Positions 12,745-22,859 of a stretch of 64,000 nt of DNA are shown in pieces. Numbering within the stretch: the stretch's first letter is position 1; each line of letters starts with the position of its first letter. The DNA is from Loxodes magnus. Lineage: Eukaryota; Ciliophora; Karyorelictea; Loxodida; Loxodidae. Below the pieces are notes generated by a model. It saw only the letters and a program-made list of their open reading frames with translations. It was not told where the DNA came from and ran no database searches. The position numbers and the translations under genes are program-made. The stretch lies in NCBI GenBank assembly GCA_946699065.1, contig CAMPDV010000017.1:1485078-1549077 (forward strand). The letters run 5' to 3'.

Positions 12745-13670
12745 TTGATTTTAATGCTTCTTTATAAAAGAAAGAAGAAATATATTTTAATTATTTGCTT
12801 ATTATTAAAAATAACTAGCTTATTTTAATATTCAAAGCATTTTATTCCCTTTGAGCAGTTAATAATTTTTAACTAAATATATTGATTTAATGTAATATCT
12901 ATAAATAGTGATTATGCAAAATTATGCTAGTTATCTATTAGTGTTTTATAACTGACTAATTTCTCAAAGTATGAAATAATTAATACCATGCATTTAGTTT
13001 ATTATTAAGAGATTCATTAACTTTAAAAATTTAGTTAGTTTTGCTATAAATAATTCAAGCTTCATGTCATTCCTAGTTCTTTATTTTTAGAATTAGTTTT
13101 AAAGCATTACAATATTAAATGCAATGATGCAAACATTTATATTTACTTAAATTATAAAAAAAGTCTGCTATCATCGCTTTTCTTTTAAGGATGCTATAAA
13201 ATATTTTTATACGAAGTGTTTGTGTAATTAAGTAAAAGAAATATAAAATTTAGAATTTTTTTTTTATAGATTAATACAAGATTAAGCAATCATGATTTTC
13301 ACTTAAAAATTTTAATCATGCTAGCAAAATAATTTATACTTAATACCATGTATAAAGTTAGTTTTATTTATTTTTTAAGGATTTATATCATCTATACAAT
13401 CGAAATGCAGTTTCTTTTTTTTACCTCAAATTAAGAAGAAAAGTTTTAGGATTTTCGTTCTTTTTAGGAATATGTTTAGATCTTTTATGAGACCATTAAG
13501 TTTGAAATTATAATATTAAAAAAGATTCTTTATTTAAAGTTAGATTGAAGAACTATTTAAAAAGCTTTGCTTCTATTAAAATTAAACAGTCTATTGTCAT
13601 ATTAGATATGCTTTATTTTTAAATAATAATTATAGTATTAATTTTAAGTTTTCCATTTTAGGGATTTCCA
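12745..13670. other. AT-rich intergenic region
   Basis: No supported gene; poly-A/T tracts and short inverted stretches only. A short GC-rich near-palindrome, gggatttccaacccc, lies just after it at about 13,661 beside the end of Gag-like copy A. Confidence 0.4.
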
Positions 13671-13676
13671 ACCCCG

Positions 13677-14594
13677 TCAGGAATACAGCAGTTCATGCTC
13701 CCTGCTGTTAAATATAAAAGTTCGGGTCGCCCAATTTTAGCGAGATTGGGAACTCGGATTTTTCCAGATTTTCCCTCCTTTAACTTGCCTTGGTTCCATC
13801 TTAATCTTGTATATTGAACCATCAAGGTTGCAATACATTCTTTTCATTCTTTTCATTCTTGCTTCTTCTTTTTTCTTCTTTTGTTGTTCTTTTATCCAAT
13901 AGTTTCTTTGTTTCTATTAGAATTTCTAACACTTCCGATAAAAATATCATACGCTTCCACGGTAGAAACATTCCTTTTTTATTTTGAATTATTTTCCTTG
14001 ATTTGTTTGCTCTTTCTAGGTTTCGATTTCCGTTTGTATAGCTCCAGTTTCGCTTTACTCTTTCTTAAAGTTTACAATTTCTCTTCTACTTTTCCGAGTC
14101 TGTTATCCAATTCAGTCTGTTTCTAAAGCTAATTTTAGGATTCGTTAGCTGATTTTGTGAGATATTCCAAAAGGCGTTAAGATCTCTTTCATTGGACATA
14201 AGTAATGACTCAATTCCTTCTCTAGGTCTAGCTTTGCCATCAGCACATCATTGTCCTTCTCCAATCTCTTGACCTCTTCCTGGGGGTTCAGTACCACTTT
14301 GATGAGCTATTCCATGCTCATCTGGCTAGAAGGGTTGAACTCTGATATCTCCTGGTGGAGAACAGACTTCATCTGTTTCCTCGGTTTCTCGCTTGAGTTT
14401 GGAGTTTCCGTGTGTATATTCTTCAAGGTTTGCTATCGTTCGTTTTGTTAGATTCCAAGTTGTTAGTTCAGTGCTGGTTAAGGTTGTGATAGAGAAGATT
14501 GCTAAGATTATTAAGACTTAGTTTCTTGCTTCCTCCCTTCCTTTTTAGCTTAGGAAGAGGTGGTATAGAAGCCTGACTTGAAACCTTCAACCAT
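13677..14594 (-). pseudogene. Gag-like CCHC family, copy A (decayed)
   Basis: Runs from ATG 14594 to TGA 13679-13677. It has the family N-terminus (VEGFKSGFYTTSSQAKK), a Gln/Ser-rich linker, the conserved block LHQEISEFNPSSQMSMEQL followed by a coiled coil (EEVKRLEKDNDVLMAKLD), then a 1-nt deletion shifts the frame and the homology continues as SNERDLNAFWNISQ. The zinc knuckle near 13,970 is damaged: the second Cys is Arg (CFYR) and the His is lost, though the following YRKCQKFQQK is kept. The C-terminal LDGSIYK motif survives. Compared with intact copy C this is a dead member. Its base composition is clearly more GC-rich than the surroundings, as for all members. Confidence 0.75.
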
Positions 14595-15119
14595 TTTAAT
14601 TATAAAACAAATTTTTTATTTTTCATCTTTTAACATATAATTTATTCTTTCATTCTTTACACTCTCATATTCTCACACTCAAATTTTGCATCTAACATTT
14701 CTCAACTTCATACCTTTATTTATCTCGCAACACTTCTCTCACTCTACTTTTCTACTCCCTCTCTTTTAAAACCAAACTTTTTTAAACCAAAGATTCAAAA
14801 TTTTAACTTCCTCTTTATTTGTTTATTTTACTTTTTTATTTCATTCTACCCTGCTTATTCTCTCTCATTTCTAGCTTTACACATATTATATACTTTCATA
14901 AAATTCAATACTCCTCTTAATTATTAACTTTTATCTTCTTTGTTCTTTACTTTATATTATTAAACTATTAATTCTAAACTACCTTCTTAGCCCTTTATTA
15001 ATTATAACTTTATAACGCTGTTCCATTTATCAAAAATTAAGCCAAATAAAAATTAAATATTTAATACTTAATTTAGTTTTAATTCTAATTAAGAAATTAT
15101 TTCTAGTGTATTTTAAATC

Positions 15120-18100
15120 TCATTTTATCTATAAATATTTTTCCTAGATTAGTTTCCTATTCCACTCCTCCTCCATCTATATTTAGTTGAATTCACATCT
15201 ATGTATTACTAATCCATTTATACCTATTATCCTCTTGAGCGTGAAACTTAATGGGTCGTTTGTTGTCTCTCAGATTTTTATTGTTTTATCCTCACTTCCT
15301 GATACTATGTACTTTTTATCTCATGTTATCGCCACTGATGTGATAGATTCATTATGACCAAGTAGAGTATTAAATAACTTGCCTGATTACATATCTCAAA
15401 TTTTTATTGTTCTATCAGCACTTCCTGATATTATGTACTTGCTTTCAATTGTTATCGCCACTGAGTTGATTCAACTAATATGACCTTATAAAGTCTTAAG
15501 TAACTTGCCTGATTACATTTCTCAGATTTTTATTGTTTTATCCTCACTTCCTGATACTATGTACTTGTTATCACTTGCTATCGCAACGGATGTGATAGAT
15601 TCATTATGGCCAAGTAGAGTATTAAGTAACTTACCTGATTTCATATCTCAGATTCTTATTGTTTTATCACCACTTCCTGATATTATGTACTCGACATCAT
15701 TTGTTATCGTCACTGAATTGATAGAACCCATATGACCAAGTAGAGTGCTAACAAGTTTGCCTGATTACATATCTCAGATTTTTATTTCAGAATCCTCACT
15801 TCCTGATATTATGTACTTGTTTTCACTTGTAATCACCACTGATTTGATAGGCCTAAAATGACCTTCTAATGTATTAAGTAAAGCGCCTGATTTCATATCT
15901 CAGATTTTTATTTTTCCAGAAAGGAATTGTATACCATCTCCTGATGCTATATATTTATTATCATTTGATATCGCCACTGATGTGATAGATTCATCATGAC
16001 CAAGTAGAGTATTAAGTAACTTGCCTGATTACATATCTCAGATTTTTATTGTTTTATCTTAACTTCCTGATACTATATACTTGTTATCACTTGATATTGT
16101 CACTGATGAAATAGATTTATTATGACTTATTAAAGGTTTAATGAGGGTTGTTGTGTCCATATCTCAGATTCTTATTGCTTTGTCCCAACTTCCTGATACT
16201 ATATACTTGTTATCACTTGTTATCGCCACCGAGCTGATTTAATTAATATGGCCTTCTAAAGTATTAAGTAGCTTGCCTGATTACATTTCTCAAATTTTTA
16301 TTGTTTTATCAGCGCTTCCTGATATTATGTACTTGTTGTCTCATGTTATCACCACTGAGTTGATTCAACTAATATGGCCTTCTAAAGTCTTAAGTGGCTT
16401 GCCTGACTACATATCTCAAATTTTTATTGTTCTATCAGCACTTCCTGATATTATGTACTTGCTTTCAATTGTTATCGCCACTGAGTTGATTCAACTAATA
16501 TGGCCTTATAAAGTCTTAAGTAGCTTGCCTGATTACATTTCTCAGATTTTTATTGTTTTATCCTAACTTCCTGATACTATATACTTGTTATCACTTGATA
16601 TTGTCACTGATGAAATAGATTCATTATGACCAAGTAGAGTATTAAGTAACTTGCCTGATTACATATCTAAGATTTTTATTGTCTTATCCTCACTTCCTGA
16701 TATTATGTACTTATTATCACTTGTTATTGCCACTGATAAGATAGCAGAAGCATGGCCTTCAAAAGTATTAAGTAGCTTGCCTGATTACATATCTCAGATT
16801 TTTATTGTTTTATCACCACTTCCTGATACTATGTACTTGTTATCACTTGCTATCGCCACTGATGTGATAGATTCATCATGACCAAGTAGAGTATTAAGTA
16901 ACTTACCTGATTTCATATCTCAGATTCTTATTGTTTTATCCTTATAATCACCTGCTGATACTATGTAATTGCTATCACTTGTTATCTTCACTTATCAGAT
17001 ACTAGAAGTATGACCTTCTAATGTTGGCATTTAACCAAAATTAACTTAATTCAATTTTGCACCAGTGAAATTACAATTCCTCAGCCATACTCTACTGAAA
17101 TTCACTTTAGTCAAATTAGAATTACTCAAATTACAACCATCAAATACTGAATCACTCAAATCTGCCTCAGGTATTTATATATTCGATAGGTCCTATTAAC
17201 AAAACTGATAATCCATCCAATTCAATATTGTTATACAGTTAGTAGCTGCTCTTTATAAAGAAGTATTAGACTAAGTCATCTTCACAATCTCCAATAGTTT
17301 TTATTAAAATTCAGATGAACTATTGATCTCTTTAATGAATTATTAGATCTCCTTATTATCCACTATTGAATACTTATTTATATTGTGAGTCTCAATAGAA
17401 TTTACATTGCTGGAGTATGATAGAGCTAAATCAGTGATATTCTTTGACACATAGTAATCTCTTATTGACGCATGCATAAATTCAAATTTCTTTATATAAT
17501 TATATTCTTTTATTTATATCAGACATCCTATATGGTTGGAAATCTCAGTAAATTAGTCAATTCACTACAGACTGGTTTAATCCATACTCTCTAATTCCAC
17601 CTAACCCCTCAACATTTAATATGCCGCACTTACTTAAATATCTTCAAATAGTAATTTTCATTAATTGATTTTTTCATAGTTATAACCTATATTCTCCAAT
17701 TTATATTATATCTTTTCATTTCACTTATTTATGAAAATCTCATATATCTTTGCCTTTTAAACTTATATTTTATCTTCACTCTTCAATTACTTCATTATTT
17801 CCTCTTCACTCATAAATATATTCAACAAGAATGGATTATTTAAAATCTCCATCAGACCTGGAATACTTTAGATAATACTCAATTACTCTTTAACCTTTGA
17901 ATCCTCTTCTTTTAAATTTTTTCCTTTATTTTGACTTAGATTTTAACTTTGATTTCGAATTTATTTTCTTACGACTAACCTGATGTATTATTCTATCTAA
18001 CTTTGATCAAAAGGCTTTATAAATAACTCTTCCAACTATTATATTTAAGCCTTTTCATTTATATAAGGCGAAAAATAATTTCTATAATTTGTATCTGTCA

Positions 18101-18689
18101 AAGCATAGTTCATTCTACATGCGATTATGTATTTTGCTAAAGGATATTTAAGATTTACTTCATTACTACTAATAATAGCTTTATATTATCCAAGTTCGTC
18201 ATATGCGTCTAACAGAAACAATAATTTATAAGACTTTAAACTTTCACTCTCCTCAATTTTGCAGTTCTTTAAAGCATTTTCTATTAAATTCGTACTATAA
18301 TTTTCAATGGCTGGAAGATATACATATATCGGAACGTATTCGTTCTTCTTCTCTAGATATTTTAAAGTTAAAATTTTCAAGAACAATGATTTTCCTGAAC
18401 CAGAATCTCCCAGAAGCAATAATCCTTTTTTAATATCGTTGTCCAAAAACTTCTAAATTTCATCTTCAAGATTATTTTTTGTCTATGAATTAATAATAGG
18501 AGAACAGAATAAGTTAACGTAACATTCTTAGTTTTGCTAATATTAATCTTTTATTTCATATAAGTTGCCTTCTTCCCAATTTGACACTTAGTATTTTATT
18601 TACGAGGTTACTCCTTAATTTTTATTGCTTTGGTCTTAAAGCTTTTCAGCTGCTGATTAAAAGCAACACCCTCCCCCCTTCAGTTTCAT
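15120..18689 (-). CDS. STAND/NLR-like protein: NACHT NTPase, pentapeptide repeats, about 14 WD40 repeats (1189 aa)
   Basis: Predicted signal-transducing NTPase of the STAND class, in which ligand sensing by repeats switches an NTPase into an oligomer. A single frame of 1189 codons runs from ATG 18689 to TGA 15122-15120 with no intron or frameshift. Domains: N-terminal region without a known effector (1-85, starts MKLKGGGCC); NACHT with Walker A GDSGSGKS (94-101) and Walker B LLFLLDAYDE (about 156-165, the DxxDE pattern of NACHT); helical region with HASIRDYYVSK typical of the NACHT winged-helix end; pentapeptide-like repeats (about 503-548: ADLSDSVFDGCNLSNSNL); then WD40 repeats (about 551-1143) of the form H..SI.SVAI.SDN.YI.SGS.DKTIKIWD; then a short tail MEEEWNRKLIQEKYLQIK. 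In many repeats the Trp of WD is TGA. WD repeats are close to identical in places, a mark of recent internal duplication. Similar architectures occur in fungal HET/NWD proteins and cyanobacteria. A decayed DPYD fragment lies just upstream. Confidence 0.9.
15260..17036 (-). repeat. WD40-encoding tandem repeats with near-identical blocks
   Basis: About 14 units of roughly 126 nt (42 codons), visible as the recurring plus-strand phrase tctcagatttttattg. Blocks of more than one unit are nearly identical at a distance: 15,391-15,540 and 16,411-16,560 differ at only a few positions, and 15,505-15,680 resembles 16,775-16,940 closely. This indicates recent multi-unit duplication or gene conversion. 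Frame is preserved across the whole tract. Confidence 0.85.
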
Positions 18690-19199
18690 TTTTTTCTAAA
18701 AATTAAAGTTTTAATTTTGCTTGATTATACAAACTCCTTGACTAGTAATCAGCTAATGTCTTTTTTCCAAAGAATTAGAATCTTTTATCTAGCACATTAT
18801 AACATCTAGTGGTTCCGGTTTAACCATATAAAGGAAGTTTTTAATCTGGTTACAAATTTAATTACCTCGATAGCAACATCAAGGGAATTCTATTATTTTA
18901 CCTTTAGTTTACCTTTTCTATAGCAATGGAATAACTTTTTACTCCCTAAATCCCTTACATTGAGAGCTATTTACCAAATAGCTTTAATTTTAATACTCAA
19001 CGTTCTTTTTGAATATCTTTAAATCCTTAATAATTATGTCTTCTAAGAGTTGCTAGTTCGATTAGACCACCTGATCATGATATTTTAGAAAGCCTTATTA
19101 TTAGCTTTAAGACTGAAAATTATGAAAGTTTCCAAGAACTTAACCGAAAATTAAGCAATTTGAATTGCAATCTCCAGTCAACATTTTATAATTTTTTAA

Positions 19200-19640
19200 A
19201 TGTGCAAATTTTAATATCCATCCATAACACTTAATAAATCAAATAAAATAGTAACTGATATTAATACTCTACATTAGAGCCTTTTCTTAATGCCAAATAT
19301 CTCACATTTTTACTGATACTCTGCCACTAGTAAAAAGACTTTCTTCAGCTATCCTAAAAATTTAATTCCTGAGCGTAACTGATCTTATAATCCTGTAATT
19401 AAAAGTTAAAGTCACTACTTAAGCTCCCCCTTCTTTAGTAGAATTTATGATGATCTCAGAGTTTCAATAATTTGGAGTAATTTTAATGATAACAGGAATT
19501 TTTTTATTTTATACTACCCATTTGGTGATTTCTTTAACGATTTAAGGATTCTCTCCTTTAGTTCTTTTCCTTCCTTTTTATTTTCTAAGTATGGACAGCA
19601 AATATTTATTTCATAAAGCATCAAAGTTAACACTATAGAT
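19200..19640 (-). pseudogene. Dihydropyrimidine dehydrogenase (DPYD) fragment
   Basis: Remnant of the C-terminal FMN-binding domain of dihydropyrimidine dehydrogenase, the first enzyme of pyrimidine breakdown. Pieces occur in different frames: EINICCPYLENKK (about 19,600; family N-x-S-C-P-H), GENPQIVKEITKWVV then IPVIIKITPN and STKEGGAQVVT (about 19,545-19,430), IRSVTLRNQIFRIAEE (about 19,390-19,345), and YLALRKGSNV (about 19,300). These follow the order of the real enzyme, but the Gly-rich segment around GGISG and the N-terminal Fe-S part are missing. Frame changes could in principle be tiny introns, but loss of conserved segments favours a pseudogene. It sits upstream of the STAND gene on the same strand and cannot be joined to it. 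Confidence 0.6.
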
Positions 19641-19836
19641 CACTCTTGTACTTTTGCCAAAATAAGAAGGTATATTATTCCTGCATTTTACACTCTAAAA
19701 CATAAAAAGAAAGTTAGTAGATACCTATAAATAAAAGGATTATAGTTAAATATGAAGGGATTAGTGAATTAATAGCTTTAATTATTAAAAAGTTGGAGAT
19801 TATATAACTAAAACTAAAAAAACTTAAAATAAAAAA

Positions 19837-20680
19837 ATGGAAAAAAACCCAGGAATCTAAACCTTGAATTCTAACCTTAAAGATCAATCTTAAGTCTCAG
19901 TTAACTAACAAGAACCAAGAATTCAAAAAAGATAAATCTACTCCTGTTAAGGATTGGGAAATACGGAATTTCCTAGCAAACTGAAAAAGCTTGAGAAACC
20001 CCACGAGCAAGACATTATTTTAGCTTTATTCATTAATTGAGAAAATGAATACCGAAATATAGATCCTGAAGGCGGAAAACTTGAATCTTCGGCTTCTTTT
20101 TTAAGATAGAAAAAAGAAACTTGGTAAGTAAAGTTTAGTTTTAAATTGAAGCCTTAACTTCCTAATTTGAACTATTAGAAAAAAACCTAGAAGCAAATCA
20201 ATAGAAAATTAAAGAAGAAATTCGATTACCAATAAAAAAAAATAACTTCAATAAGAAAAGATGGAAATTGAAAAAATGTAAGCAGAATAAAAATTTTAAT
20301 TCAAGCCCTTAATAAAACGTTGCTATTGTTGTCAAAAGGCTGGACATTTTTGGAGGTAATGTCCGAAGTGAAGAAGAGTGCTTGAGCAGCACCGTAAATA
20401 ATTTGGAACATCGAGGAGGCTATATTGTAACTACTTTGGAGGTATTTACAGAAAGAAGCTGATATTAGATGATTCAAGTGTGACACTAATCAAACAGGAT
20501 CTTTGTAATTACCAGCAACAGTATAAATAGCTTTAAAAGGACAACAATGACCTTAGAATTTGTTTAGAGAAGCTGGAGAAAAATTACAAGAAGATGGAAG
20601 AACAATTCTATGAGCTTATTGAAGAGAAAGAAGAATTATCTCAGTTTGAAATTGATTCAGATGAAGACATGTACAATTGA
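19837..20680 (+). pseudogene. Gag-like CCHC family, copy B (frameshifted)
   Basis: Plus-strand member. ATG 19837 begins a low-complexity N-terminal part; frames then change around 20,135 and around the A-run near 20,240. A 15-nt GTAAG...TAG segment (20,124-20,138) could be an intron. The best-preserved part is a perfect zinc knuckle at about 20,321 (CYCCQKAGHFWRQC, C-x2-C-x4-H-x4-C), preceded by MEIEKMQAEQ as in copy C and followed by the family motif LYCNYFGGIYRKK. It ends with an acidic coiled coil (LEKLEKNYKKMEEQF) and TGA 20678-20680. The element carrying copy C is inserted immediately downstream. Confidence 0.65.
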
Positions 20681-20700
20681 GTATGAATATAAAAACTTTT

Positions 20701-20713
20701 ATTGTCTTTAATT
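20701..20713 (+). repeat. Target-site duplication, left copy (13 bp)
   Basis: attgtctttaatt, directly next to the (caatt)n tail of the copy C element. An identical 13-mer in the same orientation is at 22,086-22,098. Confidence 0.75.
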
Positions 20714-22085
20714 CAATTCAATTCAATTTAAATGTTCTGCAGTAGCTTCAAGCCGCCGCATAAAATAAAATTTTTTTAATCTTGGTGGTTTTTCTTCTTA
20801 ATTCTCTCTTGTCTCAATTCTCATCTTCTCTATTCTTGAAGTTCTTGATTGTTTTTATTTTTTCTTGTATATTTGTCCGTCTTTATTCCAATACAGTTTC
20901 TTCCTTTCCTTTTCTTCTTTAATTCAGTATTCTTTCTTGAATTTCTAGAATTTCTTACATCTTCTGTACAGATGATTCTGGCTTTTACAAAAGTAACATT
21001 TCTTCTTTATCTTTCTAGCCGGCTCCATCTTGATTACCTGCTCTTCTTCTATTTCCATTTTGTCGATCTTAGGAATTTCTTGTCTCTAACTTAATATTAT
21101 TTCCTTATTCTAATCCTGTATCGTCTTTATTGAGGCGCTCATCTGTTTCAACTCTTCCTACTGATACTTCCAGAGAGTGTCAAGCTCCCTTTCCCAATTT
21201 GCCATTCGAAGCTCTCTTGAGTCCTGTTGCTCAATCAAATCCATTAGCTTCGTATTTTCCCTCTTGAGCTCCTTAACCTCTTCCTATAGGTTTATGACTA
21301 CCTTGATTAGTTGTTCTATGCTCAACTACCCGGATGGATAGACTTCCGACACCTCCTAATGTAGAGCCGACTTAGGCTGCTTCCTCGGCTTTTCCTGCGT
21401 TGACGGAGTGAGTTCATGGCTTGTCCTAGCAATTGGGTATTCTTCCCTGGGTAAGGAAGATTAAAATTATTTCACCGGAGTTTAGTCTTATTAAGAAGAA
21501 GATTAGGGTTAAGTGTAAGACGACTGATTAAGAGTGGCTTCTGGTTTCCTCTCCTATTTCCTGGAGGTGGTGTAGAAGCCTTTCTTTAAGCCTTCCATTT
21601 TTTTATTATTATTGTCATTAATTTAGAGGGTGGAAATGGGACCTGAGATGCACAAGGGACCTTCAGCAGGTTTAAAGGGACTTGCGATGAAGATGCAATC
21701 CCCCGTGCTGAGAAATAAGCCACAGGAAGGCTTAAATACCTTCCCTCAACAACTTGTGCTCTCTGTGGTGCATTCATCCTAGGACTTCCAAACTAAGGGA
21801 CTCAATTACACCTCCTACTAACTCAGACCGAGGTGCCACCTTGGAGTGATCTCTCCACCTCTTAGGAGCTACCTAGGCAGATCGGCAGTTTCTGCCAGTT
21901 GAAGACGGACTGGATGGCGATATTCGCCTATAAAGCCGAGAAATGGGTCCAGGCGAGACGATAGGAAAGCCCAAAAAGACATAAACAAGAAGAAAATATT
22001 AGTGATGATGTGCACTTAACACACATCAGGTAGGCATTTATTAAGATAACAGTCCCTTCCTTAACACTTAATTTAATTTAATTTA
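20714..22085 (-). mobile_element. Non-autonomous retroposon-like insertion carrying Gag-like copy C
   Basis: About 1.37 kb flanked by a perfect 13-bp direct repeat (20,701-20,713 and 22,086-22,098). On the minus strand it consists of an AT-rich 5-nt-repeat leader, a GC-rich 5' untranslated region (about 22,050-21,600), a single intact ORF, and a short 3' tail of AATTG units ending at the duplication. A simple-sequence tail next to a target-site duplication is the signature of target-primed reverse transcription, as in LINEs and SINEs. With only an ORF1-type protein it resembles a half-LINE that would need reverse transcriptase in trans; decayed LINE sequence of suitable type is present at 44.7-46.3 kb. 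The intact ORF and perfect duplication suggest a young insertion. Confidence 0.7.
20723..21598 (-). CDS. Gag-like coiled-coil/CCHC zinc-knuckle protein, copy C (intact, 291 aa)
   Basis: The only intact member of a seven-copy family in the window. ATG 21598 to TGA 20725-20723, 291 codons, no introns. N-terminus MEGLKKGFYTTSRK; Gln/Ser/Pro-rich linker; conserved block LHQEVSEVYPSGQLSIEQL; coiled coil (about 105-180: EEVKELKRENTKLMDLIEQQ); retroviral-type zinc knuckle C201-C204-H209-C214 (CYFCKSQNHLYRRC); basic region; conserved LYWNKDGQIYKKK; short C-terminal tail. Coiled coil plus CCHC knuckle is what nucleic-acid chaperones of Gag and LINE ORF1 type look like, so the inferred role is binding element RNA. 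No protease, integrase or reverse transcriptase is attached. Codon usage is richer in G/C than neighbouring genes, consistent with a mobile origin. It could alternatively be a domesticated cellular family. Confidence 0.82.
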
Positions 22086-22098
22086 ATTGTCTTTAATT
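22086..22098 (+). repeat. Target-site duplication, right copy (13 bp)
   Basis: attgtctttaatt, identical to 20,701-20,713, bordering the 5' end of the minus-strand insertion. Confidence 0.75.
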
Positions 22099-22850
22099 TG
22101 AGGAAACATTTCCTCTAATTAAAGATGACTCTAACCCTTATAGTTAAAATTAATGAATTAATTATAACTATAACTAAAAGTATAAATGGATACTCTTTCT
22201 TTATTCATATCTCTATTTAATATTTGAAGCATATTTCAAACTCTTTAAACAGATAGTTATTAAAAAAGCTAATAGGATTATTATTTCATTTTAACACTAA
22301 AGAGAGACTTTAAGTGCAATCTTCTTAGTATTTATTTAAAATTAGAGTAGGTATTTCTAACTTAAATAGAGCCAGTATAACAAGGATAATTTGTATTGAT
22401 AAGATGAGAAATATATGAGATTCTAATTATTGTCCATTAATTCCCATTTCAATGAGAAGAAATGAAATAATTATTAAACTTCTTATTTATAGCTAGAAGC
22501 TAAGATAAAAGTTTATCTAGTTTAATAAATTTATTTAGTAATTTAAACTAAAAAATAGATCTAAAAATAATATAATTAAGTATATACTTTTTCATTTTAA
22601 ATAATAAAGGCAATGCTTAGTTAATTAATAAATTCCTACTTAATTAGTGACTTTCATAATATTAAGGGTATTGTTATTTGACTAAGGTTTGTAAGATGTT
22701 TTTTGTATTAGCTATTGTTATTGGTTAGAATAATTAAATTTAAATTTAAAATGAAAGTATGTATATTTATATCCTAATCTGTCCTCTTTTTATGAAAAGG
22801 TATTGCTTTATTTATTTTAAATTGGATAAATAAGTTTTTTTGGTTTTTTT
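22099..22850. other. AT-rich intergenic region
   Basis: No supported gene or RNA. Runs of A/T with (attta)-like repeats at its left edge from the insertion boundary. Confidence 0.4.
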
Positions 22851-22859
22851 CAGCAGTAA

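Noticed and set aside
13640-13760. GC-rich stretch that looks like a tRNA gene (ttcgggtc, gggatttcc)
   Set aside because: No cloverleaf pairing could be laid out; the sequence is the C-terminal coding part of Gag-like copy A on the minus strand.
15505-16881. Plus-strand repeated ORFs with PDYISQIFIVLS units
   Set aside because: They are the antisense of the WD40 repeats of the STAND gene, which reads in a single frame with homology on the minus strand.
18689-19690. DPYD-like sequence as N-terminal domain of the STAND protein
   Set aside because: Frames do not join, the DPYD piece is broken, and the STAND frame has its own ATG with good composition at 18,689.
19837-21598. Head-to-head ORFs at 19.8-21.6 kb as an operon-like gene pair
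   Set aside because: They are convergent members of one repeated family, one decayed and one inside a dated insertion, not a functional pair.
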